Shown: piece after piece, positions 1-8,748 of the stretch
Layout of the letters: every line of letters begins with the position of its first letter
Numbering within the stretch: the stretch's first letter is position 1
DNA from: Phycisphaerae bacterium
GTDB taxonomy: Bacteria; Planctomycetota; Phycisphaerae; Sedimentisphaerales; Anaerobacaceae
Direction of reading: 5' to 3'
NCBI GenBank assembly: GCA_016782865.1
Contig: JADHXR010000034.1
Location: forward strand, 1-52,462
Length of the DNA stretch: 52,462 nt
Notes under the pieces: model-generated
What the model saw: the letters and a program-made list of their open reading frames with translations, nothing else
What the model was told of the DNA's origin: nothing
Databases searched by the model: none
Program-made: the position numbers and the translations under genes

Positions 1-249
1 GTTGGGGCCGTGTTTTCCAACTGTCAGATGAGATAAACGAAACGACGTTAAGCCTGCTAAGAAATCGCTCAAAAGGCCCTTGTTTTATCTATTTTAACGT
101 CACTCACTTAAAATCTAACCGTTGTTCAACACGATACCTCGGACTCCGGGGAAACAAACCCAAACAAAGCCAATTTCAAGGTCCCCCCAAAAGAGCGGGA
201 AGGAGAAAAGTGTGCCGGGAGGTTCATTGCGCCTCTAAAGTTGTCGGAT

Positions 250-344
250 AGATTGGCTCTTTCGGCTAATCGGCAGGTCTATGTGGGCTGGACGAAAAGA
301 GAAAAATCGTCCGGGGTGCCCGCTTGCTACCCGGATGAAGCCCA
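250..344 (+). ncRNA. possible structured RNA upstream of proB
   Basis: Bases 1-427 contain no supportable gene. Within them is a dense set of pairings: GATTGGC (251-257) with GCTAATC (265-271), GGACGA (290-295) with TCGTCC (307-312), and GGGT (314-317) with ACCC (329-332). The last two are enclosed by TGGGCT (284-289) with AGCCCA (339-344), which gives a three-way junction on paper. It lies before the proB promoter, so it is not a proB leader. I do not recognise a known riboswitch or RNA family, and short pairings arise by chance, so this is weak. Confidence 0.15.
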
Positions 345-366
345 GGAATGACAAGTCGATAGGGTA

Positions 367-395
367 TTGAAGAGTCGCTGACAATGTCTTAATAT
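367..395 (+). promoter_or_regulatory. sigma-70-like promoter of proB
   Basis: TTGAAG (367-372) and TAATAT (390-395) are separated by exactly 17 nt. Transcription would start near 402, leaving a leader of about 26 nt with GGAG (419-422) just before the proB ATG. Confidence 0.5.
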
Positions 396-427
396 ATGGT
401 CGTGGTGCGCAAGTAAATGGAGTACCC

Positions 428-1555
428 ATGCGAAATTTTGAGAACGCCAAGCGGATTGTTGTAAAGATCGGCACTAATATTTTGACGAAGGGTGCCGGGG
501 TGGATGCCGGGTATGTTCGTCGGGTGGCCGGGCAGGTGGATTCTCTGCTCAGAGACGGCAGGCAGGTTGTCATTGTTAGCTCCGGCGCTATCGGGATGGG
601 GGTGGGGCAGTTATCAGATCATCAGGGCAGCAGGAAATCAAGCCTGGCGGGCGGAGCCAGGAACGTGAAGATGCGGCAAGCGTGTGCGGCTATCGGCCAG
701 CCGTTGTTGATGGCGGAGTACCGAAAGTCATTCATACGCTATGGCGTAACCGTCGCTCAGGTCCTGCTGACCACCGAGGTGCTCAACCACAGGAAGACGT
801 ATCTGAACCTCCGCAATGCCATTGAGACGCTGCTCAAGCTCTCCGTCGTGCCGATCCTTAACGAGAACGACAGCGTGAGCACTGATGAGATCGGCTCAGC
901 GTTCGGCGATAACGACAAACTTAGCGCCCTGGTCGCCAGCAAGATTGACGCCGACCTGTTGATAATGCTCAGCGATATTGACGCCCTCTACGACAGGAAT
1001 CCGCGAAAATACGCTGACGCAAAACTGATACCGACCGTTTTCGAAATCACCGATGAGATAGTGCGAAACGCCGGGGGCAAGGGCAGCGTGCACAGCACGG
1101 GCGGAATGAAAACGAAGATCGAAGCGGCCATGATAGCTTCCAACGCCGGGTGTCGGATCGTTTTAGCTGACGGCAGGTTGAAGAACGTGATCGGCCGGAT
1201 AATTGCGGGTGAAAAGATCGGCACGATCTTCATGCCCAAGAGAAAGCTCTCCAACCGCGCCAGATGGATTCTCAATAACAGCCCGGCCGGGACGATATTC
1301 ATCGACGCCGGTGCCATGCAGGCGGTCAGGAACCGCAAGAGCCTTCTGCCCAGCGGTGTTCTCGGCGTCGAAGGGACATTCGAAAAGGGCGCCGTTGTTA
1401 TGCTCAATGATAACGCCAGGGCGGTGACAAGCATCGGCAGCTCGCAGTTGAAGAGCTTGGCCGGCAAGCACAGCACCGAAATCAAGAAGCTCCTTGGCCC
1501 CAAGCACCGCGACGTCGTCGCCATACCCGAAGACGTCGTTATGATTGATTATTGA
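428..1555 (+). CDS. proB: Glutamate 5-kinase
   Basis: Catalyses ATP-dependent phosphorylation of L-glutamate to glutamyl 5-phosphate, the first step of proline synthesis, in the cytoplasm. The 375-residue length matches full-length ProB (367 residues in E. coli). The N-terminal amino-acid-kinase domain (about 1-260) shows the nucleotide loop VVKIGTNILT near residue 11, VIVSSGAIGMG near 48 and the glutamate-binding segment LNENDSVS near 143. The C-terminal portion (about 275-360) is a PUA domain, which many but not all ProB proteins have. The start is the ATG preceded by GGAG at 419-422. The gene stands alone: proA is not in the window, and the neighbour is convergent. Identity is clear from the kinase motifs plus the PUA arrangement. 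Confidence 0.95.
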   Translation: MRNFENAKRIVVKIGTNILTKGAGVDAGYVRRVAGQVDSLLRDGRQVVIVSSGAIGMGVGQLSDHQGSRKSSLAGGARNVKMRQACAAIGQPLLMAEYRKSFIRYGVTVAQVLLTTEVLNHRKTYLNLRNAIETLLKLSVVPILNENDSVSTDEIGSAFGDNDKLSALVASKIDADLLIMLSDIDALYDRNPRKYADAKLIPTVFEITDEIVRNAGGKGSVHSTGGMKTKIEAAMIASNAGCRIVLADGRLKNVIGRIIAGEKIGTIFMPKRKLSNRARWILNNSPAGTIFIDAGAMQAVRNRKSLLPSGVLGVEGTFEKGAVVMLNDNARAVTSIGSSQLKSLAGKHSTEIKKLLGPKHRDVVAIPEDVVMIDY

Positions 1556-1563
1556 TTGCGGTC

Positions 1564-1594
1564 GAACAACCGCGAGATTGCCCCGCGGTTGTTC
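1564..1594. terminator. hairpin between convergent proB and the YkgJ-type gene
   Basis: GAACAACCGC (1564-1573) pairs perfectly with GCGGTTGTTC (1585-1594) around an 11-nt loop. It lies 9 nt after the proB stop and 40 nt from the stop of the opposing gene. There is no U-tract on either strand, so it is a hairpin barrier or a factor-dependent terminator rather than a textbook intrinsic one. Confidence 0.45.
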
Positions 1595-1634
1595 AACCTA
1601 AGACAATAGTGGTATGGAGTGATCGCAAAGTTGC

Positions 1635-2480
1635 CTAACCTGACAGGACAGTTTGCAGAGAGTTTTCGGATGCCCTTGCCCCTACTATCTCGACGAAGCG
1701 TTTGGCCATAGTTTTTGCCGACCAGGTGCGTTCCGCACGGTCCACATTCTGCTCGCACCAGACCGGGGTCAATGGCAATATCACCGCTTCGATGTCGTCA
1801 TCTTCGAATTCGCCGGCCAGTTGGCCGAGGACTTCGACCATTGGTACCGGCATCTTGACCCGTTCGGCCGCGGCATCTGCGTTGACACAGGCGTTACTGC
1901 CCCCATATACGAAATAGTCCCTGCACGCCAAAGGTCTGTTCTCGTAAATGGTACAAATGTTCTTGCTCAAGAATGGACAGCATACACCCAGGCCCACATA
2001 CCACTTGGACACATCAGATAGAAAAGCCAAACTGTCGATCGAATCGGTCGGTGTTCGTGGTGCCATGAATTCGGGTGGTTCTTCACTCAGAATACCCTTG
2101 GCTGCGAGCAGGCACAAACGCAACATGGCATCGCGCTGATCCCGAGGCCTCGAATATATATACTCTTTGAGTCTGAACACTTCCGGAATTGCAAGCGGCA
2201 CCAGATGACTCTTGCAGCAATGCCCGCAGCCCTTTCGACAGGCGATGTCAATTCCCTCCCGGCGGTTCCTGGCGATCACGATATCAGCGATTCTTGCTGA
2301 AATCGTGCGCGCCAACGGGACAATGTCTGCCAGCCTCACCTGCTCGTCGGCGACGCCAATTCGGAAGCGCAATCGTTCATCGAGGACGTCCAGTTCAAGG
2401 TTGATAGTCCCCACATTACGGGCCGAGCCGGCCGTACGCTCGAAAGCATCCACTGTGTCCACAGGTGCATTTGCAATCAT
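1635..2480 (-). CDS. YkgJ-type cysteine-cluster protein
   Basis: A protein of about 281 residues with the signature CRKGCGHCCKSH near residue 85. This matches the CxxxCxxCC cluster of the YkgJ/CxxCxxCC family, thought to bind zinc or an iron-sulfur centre. More cysteines follow in the family order (CCPFLSKNICTIYENRPLACRDY near 165-190). The family is often annotated as an Fe-S oxidoreductase, but its reaction is not established and no substrate can be inferred here. I chose ATG 2480 because GAGGTG lies 6 nt upstream; the GTG at 2489 falls inside that ribosome-binding site. There is no signal peptide or membrane segment. The gene is monocistronic and convergent with proB. Confidence 0.8.
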   Translation of the reverse strand: MIANAPVDTVDAFERTAGSARNVGTINLELDVLDERLRFRIGVADEQVRLADIVPLARTISARIADIVIARNRREGIDIACRKGCGHCCKSHLVPLAIPEVFRLKEYIYSRPRDQRDAMLRLCLLAAKGILSEEPPEFMAPRTPTDSIDSLAFLSDVSKWYVGLGVCCPFLSKNICTIYENRPLACRDYFVYGGSNACVNADAAAERVKMPVPMVEVLGQLAGEFEDDDIEAVILPLTPVWCEQNVDRAERTWSAKTMAKRFVEIVGARASENSLQTVLSG

Positions 2481-3301
2481 AGGATTCACCTCACTACAGC
2501 ACTTGTTTCTTCCGTGACAAAATAACGTTGTTCATCCTGGACTCCGGGATGCGAACCGCAAAGCAATGTTCCAATGACAGCCGGTTTACAGCCGGCTCGC
2601 GTCCGACGGAGTCGTTTCACGCGAAAGAATGATCAGACAGATCATCTAAAATACTTCCCCAAGGGAGGTCGCGCCGGCGATGAGCCGGGGGCCGGCGCAG
2701 GCATTTCACGTTGGCGCATCAGGTTACCTGTTGTCCGGCACAGGAACTCAACGTCAAACGCGTCGTATCGCCGGGATAATCTGCCAGATGACCCGAAGCA
2801 GTTCTCCATTGGAGATTTGACTGTAAAAGAGCCATAACGGCTGCAGGCAGCCGCAAGAGTCAATACGAACTCTCAGCCTGATCTTGTGCGCAGACTTCGC
2901 CCACAAGGTGCACAGACGATCAACACGGACCTGCGGTTCGCACAGGAATCACTGCCGTCGTTAAGCGGCGCCACTGCAGCGCAGGTTTGCCGCTACGGCG
3001 AGGGCTTGACGCTGTCGCGAGAGCATTTCTCCGGCGCCAACGCCTTCCATTGGTGTCTCAACTCTCCTGCCTCCGTCGCGCACAGTCGATGCGCAGCGAG
3101 TACGAGAGTCTAACATAGTGCCCAAGCCATACTATTGTCTTAACACTTTTTGCGGAAAGCTTCGTTGATAAGCCACCGCTCATCTATAGTTGTCGAGTAG
3201 GTCCGGAAAAACTTAAGGAAAAACCTATGTTGTCGAAACATATTTCTTGGTTTTATCGGCTGTATCAACAAAGCCGTATAATCAAGGTCGTATGTTGACT
3301 C
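2481..3301. other. long spacer, no supportable gene
   Basis: About 820 nt in which only short overlapping reading frames occur on both strands, none with a ribosome-binding site and a recognisable protein. I see no tRNA, no clear terminator and none of the dispersed repeats found elsewhere in this window. A TATAAT box near 3276-3281 is the only promoter-like signal, and its -35 is poor. Confidence 0.5.
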
Positions 3302-3811
3302 ATGGCCCAAAATACGTACCATTACGTAATAAGTGGAAAAAGCCGAAAAGAATGCTCATTGCGTATCGTGTCTAGAGATGCAGACAAGGAGAGTGAACAT
3401 GAAACGCCTGTACTGGATTGTGCTCATAGAGGTACGTTCAAGCAGAGTGACGACTGGGTGCGTCTGACTCCTGATATGGAGATTCGGCTGAAGGAGGCCC
3501 AATGCACGGAATCGTCGTTTCGTTTTGATATTGATAGTCGCCCGGAGGAGGGTGGTGCTTCAATGCGCCCTTTGTCTGTTCAGGATTACTTGCCAAGGCG
3601 AGTTGTGGTGGCCCGACAATTCATCGGCGAAGACGGCAAGCTGAGCAATCACTTTTCCGGACTTCGACGTCTGCCGGCTCATGTAACTGGAAGCGGATCC
3701 GGCGGCGGTTCCAACTGTCAGATAAAGACTATCCGCTTCGTGATAGCGGTCAATCCGACGCATCATGAGATTCCGCTTGTGCTCGAACACATCCCTCTTC
3801 CCAGACCTTGA
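3302..3811 (+). CDS. hypothetical protein, doubtful
   Basis: An open frame of 169 codons starting at ATG 3302, about 20 nt after a TATAAT box. The second half (from about residue 55) has codon-like composition and contains RPLSVQDYLPRRVVVARQF, then a Gly/Ser-rich segment. The first half looks non-coding. Inside it, in another frame, AAGGAGAG at 3387-3394 precedes a short ATG frame (3400) that stops after about 20 codons. The stretch may be a degraded gene whose frame has been broken, or chance. I recognise no family and there is no operon context. Confidence 0.25.
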   Translation: MAQNTYHYVISGKSRKECSLRIVSRDADKESEHETPVLDCAHRGTFKQSDDWVRLTPDMEIRLKEAQCTESSFRFDIDSRPEEGGASMRPLSVQDYLPRRVVVARQFIGEDGKLSNHFSGLRRLPAHVTGSGSGGGSNCQIKTIRFVIAVNPTHHEIPLVLEHIPLPRP

Positions 3812-3863
3812 TCTTGGACAGGCGTGGATTCTTCGGATCTGCCCAAGACGAAATGGTCGGTCG

Positions 3864-6023
3864 CTATTCTATGACAAACCAGGTGACGCCCCGGGGAGCG
3901 ATTCCGACCGGGATTTCGACATTGTATTCTCGGTCGAGTCGATATTTCTTGTTCTTGCCACGCTGCTCCCGGATCCTTGCTGTCTTGGTAAGTCCCGTAT
4001 AATACAGGGGCAGTTTCAGTTGCCTTTCGACCTTGCGGTCCAGAGGATTGTATACCATCGCAAGGCCCTTGTTTTTTAGTTGCGGATTGACGTGCAGAAT
4101 GCAGTCGATGTCACGACCGTCGGGCCTGCGTACGTGGATGATGTCGGAATCGAGTATGTCACGGTATTCTTTGTAGAAATCCACACACTTCTTCACGAGG
4201 GCTTTCGTTTGATCAGTGTCGTACAGGCGCGGCCCGCGGTAGCAGGCCTGAACGCCCGAGCCGAAATTCTGTGCAAGGTGTGCGCCGTAGGCGTCGAGAT
4301 GTTCTGACAGCGGCTCGAGCGTGGCCGCCGCTCCGCCGCCGTGGTATTGGACCAGGGGGACAAACATCCAGCCCATGCTCGGCGTCTTCTTCCAGGTGCC
4401 GTCAAATATGTTCTGTCTGCCCAGGATGATCTGCCTTTCGCGCGGCAGAGACCAGTTGACCTCACGGTAACCCATAGCGCTCTTATTCGAGCCGGAAAGA
4501 AAATACCAGTCCGGGACGTTCAAATAGACCCCTCTTGCCCGGCACCACTTGTAGAAATCGCTGATCTCTTTCCATTGTTTCCACTGCGAGTCACTGAGCC
4601 CGTGATGACCGGGATGGCTGGCCGAGGCGCAAACGTCGCCGGGATAGGACCCATCATGTTCGAGCAGATCCAGTCCACTCTGCGCGATGAAAGTTGTTAT
4701 GTTCTCGAAATAGTCGACGCCCCATTCGCTGCACAGGCAGGGCGAGTTGCCGAAAATGGCCCCGCCCGGTTTGCCCGTTTGGGGATTGATGGCATCGTGC
4801 TCATCGCTTATCCTGCGGCTGGCCAAAAGCGAATAGCCCCCAAGCTCGATGTTCTTGCTGTGGGCGTAATCGACCAGTTCCTTTATCTGCGCTACGTAAT
4901 TTGGCTTGGTGTTTTCCATGTTAAATCCGCTGCCGAAGGTCATTATGACCATCTCGAAACCGACCTCTGCGCATTGATCGATTGCCAGCCGGACGGACTT
5001 TGGATCAGCTCGCCGGACGTGCATTATGATCGGGTTCTCCGTGCTCCACGGTGCGATTGTCCTGTACATGCGCCGTAGCGACAGACCCTTGCGCTCGCGC
5101 TGGGTGCTGTCGAAGATCAACTCATACGTTCGAAAGGACTCGAACTCCGAGCCCGGGTCAATAACCAAATCCGGGCCGAGCGGCGGACGAACTTCCAGCA
5201 TGATCGGCGTTTGCCGCCTGTAGTTGACCTGCGTGCTGTACTGCGGATCGGCCACCCAATGCGCCGTCTTATTGGCGTTCTTCGAATCGTCCCCGTGAAA
5301 GGCGTAGTCGCTTTCGATGTGGATGTTCGGATACTCCCACTGATCGGGCTCTCCCACCAGCGACTCGTACTCCACCGCGGCGAGAACCTCGCTGGTAAAG
5401 GTGTTCAACTTGACTGGCTTGCCGGTGCCGTTGGAGATTGTCAGCCATTTCGCCAGCAGGGGAATGCCCTGATACATTTCATAGTGGATTGACAGTGTCA
5501 GACCATTGAGCTTGCCGGTAGGCGGTTCGAAGTGCAATGTCAGTGATTTTCCGGGTGGTGGCCAGATTGACCGGCTCGAGTAGCGCTTGCGTTTCCAGCT
5601 AAAGCGCTCTTTTGTGCCGCCGATCTCGCAGGACCTGAACACAAAGGCATTAGGATTGGCGGTAAAGGAATCAATCTGATCCGCAAGCAGATATCCGTAT
5701 TCGACCTGGCCCTGAAGTCCGCCCACTTCGTATGTGCGCCCGTCGAGTTCGACTATCGCCTCAGGCTTTATCCCGCGAATGACCGATTGCTCCGTCATCA
5801 GGTTGTCGTACGCAACGGTCGCCGCGTTTGGCCGCAGGCGAAATGTCCGGCTGATAAGGGCGTTGCTGAGGACAATTTCTCTGCCGGCGAGCCTCTTTTC
5901 TATTTGTACCGGCTCTTCGATTCTTGCGACGAGCCAGTCCGAACCGACGGTTCTTCCTGATGCTGCGCCCATGATGAGCAAGGCCACCATTTCTACCATC
6001 AGCAATTGTTTTGTCTTGGCCAT
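3864..6023 (-). CDS. secreted alpha-galactosidase-like glycoside hydrolase
   Basis: A protein of about 719 residues starting at ATG 6023, 4 nt after the comF stop. The longer frame back to 6068 runs into comF and lacks support. An N-terminal hydrophobic segment (LLMVEMVALLIMGAASG) fits a signal peptide. Residues of about 30-330 are a beta-rich region like the N-terminal sandwich of GH36-type enzymes. About 350-600 looks like a TIM barrel, with a candidate nucleophile in LLEHDGSYPGD, which resembles the Asp motif of clan GH-D (GH27/GH36). About 620-719 is a beta-rich tail ending GVTWFVIE. The likely role is hydrolysis of galactosides or related polysaccharide side chains outside the cytoplasm. 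The exact GH family and substrate are not determined by what I can see. Confidence 0.55.
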   Translation of the reverse strand: MAKTKQLLMVEMVALLIMGAASGRTVGSDWLVARIEEPVQIEKRLAGREIVLSNALISRTFRLRPNAATVAYDNLMTEQSVIRGIKPEAIVELDGRTYEVGGLQGQVEYGYLLADQIDSFTANPNAFVFRSCEIGGTKERFSWKRKRYSSRSIWPPPGKSLTLHFEPPTGKLNGLTLSIHYEMYQGIPLLAKWLTISNGTGKPVKLNTFTSEVLAAVEYESLVGEPDQWEYPNIHIESDYAFHGDDSKNANKTAHWVADPQYSTQVNYRRQTPIMLEVRPPLGPDLVIDPGSEFESFRTYELIFDSTQRERKGLSLRRMYRTIAPWSTENPIIMHVRRADPKSVRLAIDQCAEVGFEMVIMTFGSGFNMENTKPNYVAQIKELVDYAHSKNIELGGYSLLASRRISDEHDAINPQTGKPGGAIFGNSPCLCSEWGVDYFENITTFIAQSGLDLLEHDGSYPGDVCASASHPGHHGLSDSQWKQWKEISDFYKWCRARGVYLNVPDWYFLSGSNKSAMGYREVNWSLPRERQIILGRQNIFDGTWKKTPSMGWMFVPLVQYHGGGAAATLEPLSEHLDAYGAHLAQNFGSGVQACYRGPRLYDTDQTKALVKKCVDFYKEYRDILDSDIIHVRRPDGRDIDCILHVNPQLKNKGLAMVYNPLDRKVERQLKLPLYYTGLTKTARIREQRGKNKKYRLDREYNVEIPVGIAPRGVTWFVIE

Positions 6024-6027
6024 AATC

Positions 6028-6882
6028 TTACTTTTTCCCTTTTTTACGCGGAGACGGCTTCTTCGCAACCGCGTCGGTTTGTGTTTTGGTTGGCCACGGC
6101 GAAAGCCGAGGCGAGTTCTGGCCGGCCACGGCTAAAACCAGGGCGAAGACTTTGGACGCGCCGGCTTGTTTGAGGACTTTCGCACACTCGTTCAGCGTCG
6201 CGCCGGTCGTTTTGATGTCATCCACCAAGCAAATCCTGCGGCCCGTGAAATTATGTCTGTGGCGGACCGCAAAAGCGCCGGCGACATTTCTCGCCCGCGC
6301 CGCGGGGCTTGGCATTGTTGGCTGTGCCTTTGTTCGGCGCACTCGGACGAGATCCGTGCTGATCCTGGCCTTGGGATGCTTCAGCTTTCGAGCCAAGACC
6401 TGTGATTGGTTGTAGCCCCGGGCCAACCGCCTGGACCAGTGCAGCGGAACTGGGACTAAGAGTTCTATTTCGCTGAAAAAACCGCTCCCTTCCAGAGCCG
6501 AGTTGGCCAGCAAGCCCAGGACCGAGTCAAGCTCCGTCCTGCCATTTTTCAGAGCCAATATCATCTGTTGCAGGCTTTGGCTGTAAACGCCCGATCGCGC
6601 AATGCGGTCGAAATGCACTTCTTTGCCCTGGCAGTCCGGGCAGTTGCCTTCCAGCATGCCATAGGCACTGGCATCCCGGCCGCAACGTCGGCAATAATCG
6701 CCGCCGGCGCATGAAAGTAGCTGATCCCAGCAACTTCCGCACAGATTCTTGTCCATTTCGGAAATGGTTTCGCGGCAATTTACACAGGCCGCCGGCCAGA
6801 AAAGATGGTTAACGCCATCGATCGCGAAACTGACGGCTCGTTTCACTATTGAAAAAGCCCTTTCTTGCGTCGCAATACCCAT
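6028..6882 (-). CDS. comF: ComF-family phosphoribosyltransferase-like protein
   Basis: 284 residues. The N-terminal third has a double zinc-ribbon pattern (CVNC, CGSC, CRRC, CPDC between about 34 and 85). The C-terminal part carries the phosphoribosyltransferase PRPP loop ICLVDDIKTTGATLNE near residue 217 and the family segment RGYNQSQVLARKL near 157. ComF/GntX proteins assist natural DNA uptake in competent bacteria; their role elsewhere is unclear. The last 30 residues are Lys/Arg/Pro-rich and atypical. There is no Shine-Dalgarno, and a TATAAT box ends 7 nt before the ATG, suggesting a leaderless mRNA. The glycosidase gene follows after 4 nt, so the two are probably cotranscribed although functionally unrelated. 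Confidence 0.88.
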   Translation of the reverse strand: MGIATQERAFSIVKRAVSFAIDGVNHLFWPAACVNCRETISEMDKNLCGSCWDQLLSCAGGDYCRRCGRDASAYGMLEGNCPDCQGKEVHFDRIARSGVYSQSLQQMILALKNGRTELDSVLGLLANSALEGSGFFSEIELLVPVPLHWSRRLARGYNQSQVLARKLKHPKARISTDLVRVRRTKAQPTMPSPAARARNVAGAFAVRHRHNFTGRRICLVDDIKTTGATLNECAKVLKQAGASKVFALVLAVAGQNSPRLSPWPTKTQTDAVAKKPSPRKKGKK

Positions 6883-6889
6883 ATTTGTG

Positions 6890-6918
6890 ATTATAAGCGG
6901 AAGAACTCAGATTAACCA
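6890..6918 (-). promoter_or_regulatory. promoter of comF, leaderless geometry
   Basis: On the minus strand TATAAT (6895-6890) is followed by 7 nt and then the comF ATG (6882). The -35 at 17-nt spacing is TGGTTA (6918-6913), a weak match. Transcription should start at or next to the A of the start codon. Confidence 0.45.
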
Positions 6919-7132
6919 CCCAGAAACTGCGAAAACCGGGCACCGCGTCGATTTGCAGCAGCGGGCAGGAATACTAATATAAGAGCAAGTGAATATATAT
7001 TAAGTTGCAGTGATAAGAAGAGCTGCTATTTGAATATAATTATTTTCGTTGGTTTTCTCATAACACCTGTGACAGTAATATGTTGCATGTCATTGCCCGG
7101 CGATTGACCGGCTATTTTTTCAGAATCAGGTA

Positions 7133-7161
7133 TTGACCAATGCTTCTGCTAGTGTTATAAT
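7133..7161 (+). promoter_or_regulatory. strong promoter of folC, leaderless geometry
   Basis: TTGACC (7133-7138), a 17-nt spacer and TATAAT (7156-7161) form a near-consensus sigma-70 promoter. The folC ATG at 7173 is 11 nt after the -10 box (a TTG at 7170 is 8 nt after), and no Shine-Dalgarno is present. The rest of 6883-7172 holds no gene. Confidence 0.65.
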
Positions 7162-7172
7162 CTGGCTTTTTG

Positions 7173-8606
7173 ATGGCAATAGAAGTGAGAACGACCGGAA
7201 AGAAACGGACAAAAAAATCCTCCTCCAAGGTTGCCAGTGTAAAGAGCAAGAGAGCTTTTAGAAGCTATCCGCAGGCAATCAAATACTTGTATGAGAGGAC
7301 CGACTACGAGAAGGAGAAGTGTCTGCGCTATAATGTTACGACGTTTAACCTGGTCAGGATGAAGAAACTGCTCTCGTTGTTGGGCAATCCACACAGCAAG
7401 ATTCACACAGTCCATATAGCCGGCACAAAAGGCAAGGGCTCTACGGCTACAATGTTGGGCAAGATGCTTGAAGCGAACGGATACAGAGTTGGGTTGTATA
7501 CATCGCCGCACGTGGTACACCTTCACGAGCGGATCACAGTGGATTCCAAAATGGTCAGCACCTCGGAAATGCGCGATATGCTGAACCGCATTTACGCCCC
7601 CGTTGAGAGGATGTCCAAAACGGACGCTCCAACTTTCTTCGAGATTATGACCGCCCTGGCATTTATGCATTTTATCGACAAGTCGGTCGATATCGCCGTG
7701 ATCGAGACCGGTTTGGGTGGCAGATTGGACAGCACAAACGTTATCAAACCCCAGGTGGTCGGCATAACCAGCTTGAGCATAGACCACCAACATCAGCTTG
7801 GGCTGACTATTGACAGCATCGCCGAAGAAAAAGCCGGGATCTTTAAACGCGGCGTGCCCGTTGTCACAGTCGAGCAGGAGCCGGCTGCGATGCGGGTGTT
7901 GAAATCGCGGGCTGTTGCGGCTGAGGCTACCCTGAGCGTGACGGGCAACGATATTGATTTCTCGCATCGATTTGAGACATCACGGGAGGATGGCCCGCAT
8001 ACGAGAATCTGCCTGACGACGCCGACGAGCAAATTCGAGCATGTGCGGGTGCCTTTACACGGCAAACATCAAGCCATTAACTGCGGCCTGGCGCTGGCCA
8101 TGCTGGACAAGCTCAAGGCGGTCGGCTACAAGATAGACAATGAAAAGGCCAGTGTGGGGCTCAGCGAAGTCTTTCTGGCTGGGCGGATGGAGATGATCTG
8201 GGACGATCCGCGGATTATGATCGACGCTGCCCATAATGCTGCGAGCATCAAGGCCCTGATCCATGCTATAGGCCAGAACATTCCTTACGATTCGATGGTG
8301 GTCATCTTCGGGTGCAACTATGACAAAGACGTCCGAGGTATGCTGGAAAGGCTCCAATACGGGGCTGATAAGGTGGTTTTCACCCGCAGCAACTCGGTTA
8401 AAGCGGTGCCCCCAGATGATCTGGCCGAGATGTACACGGAAATCTGCGGCAAGATGTGCCAGACCGCCAGCAGTCTGGGTCAGGCGTTGCAGCTTGCCAA
8501 GAGTGCCGTCAGCAAAGAAGACCTGATCTGCATCACCGGAAGTTTCTATCTGATCGGCCAGGCAAAAATGCGTTTCCAGCCAAACCAAGCAATCCCGAGC
8601 GTCTGA
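7173..8606 (+). CDS. folC: folylpolyglutamate/dihydrofolate synthase
   Basis: A Mur-ligase-superfamily enzyme that adds glutamate to folates (and, if bifunctional, to dihydropteroate) using ATP in the cytoplasm. Visible landmarks are the P-loop GTKGKGST near residue 84, YTSPHVVHLHERI after it, FFEIMTALAF, the metal-binding ETGLGGRLDSTN near 175, and DAAHNAASIKAL near 350 in the C-terminal domain. The 477-residue length is slightly above the usual 420-440 because of a Lys/Ser-rich N-terminal extension of about 30 residues, which looks disordered. ATG 7173 is preferred over the adjacent TTG 7170. There is no ribosome-binding site (see the promoter entry). The gene is monocistronic. Confidence 0.93.
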   Translation: MAIEVRTTGKKRTKKSSSKVASVKSKRAFRSYPQAIKYLYERTDYEKEKCLRYNVTTFNLVRMKKLLSLLGNPHSKIHTVHIAGTKGKGSTATMLGKMLEANGYRVGLYTSPHVVHLHERITVDSKMVSTSEMRDMLNRIYAPVERMSKTDAPTFFEIMTALAFMHFIDKSVDIAVIETGLGGRLDSTNVIKPQVVGITSLSIDHQHQLGLTIDSIAEEKAGIFKRGVPVVTVEQEPAAMRVLKSRAVAAEATLSVTGNDIDFSHRFETSREDGPHTRICLTTPTSKFEHVRVPLHGKHQAINCGLALAMLDKLKAVGYKIDNEKASVGLSEVFLAGRMEMIWDDPRIMIDAAHNAASIKALIHAIGQNIPYDSMVVIFGCNYDKDVRGMLERLQYGADKVVFTRSNSVKAVPPDDLAEMYTEICGKMCQTASSLGQALQLAKSAVSKEDLICITGSFYLIGQAKMRFQPNQAIPSV

Positions 8607-8675
8607 CACGACCCGAGTTCCCCAAGAATCCCGCTACAGACTTGCAGTATCTGTTCGCGCTGGGGCTTTTTCAAT

Positions 8676-8704
8676 TTGCAATGGCAGACTATCTGGAGTA
8701 TAAA
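8676..8704 (+). promoter_or_regulatory. promoter of the rhamnose operon
   Basis: TTGCAA (8676-8681), a 17-nt spacer and TATAAA (8699-8704). A start near 8711 gives a leader of about 38 nt containing AAGGAG (8737-8742) ahead of the rhaB ATG at 8749. I saw no obvious operator or catabolite-repression palindrome. Confidence 0.55.
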
Positions 8705-8748
8705 ATCGTTTTTCCTGGGATTGAATACCTGTGAATAAGGAGCTATCC

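Noticed and set aside
988..1524. Long minus-strand frame inside proB (178 codons)
   Set aside because: It is antisense to strongly conserved ProB, has no ribosome-binding site and does not resemble a protein family.
2574..2837. 87-codon + strand frame in the spacer after the YkgJ-type gene
   Set aside because: Arg/Pro-rich composition typical of a non-coding frame; no ribosome-binding site or known pattern.
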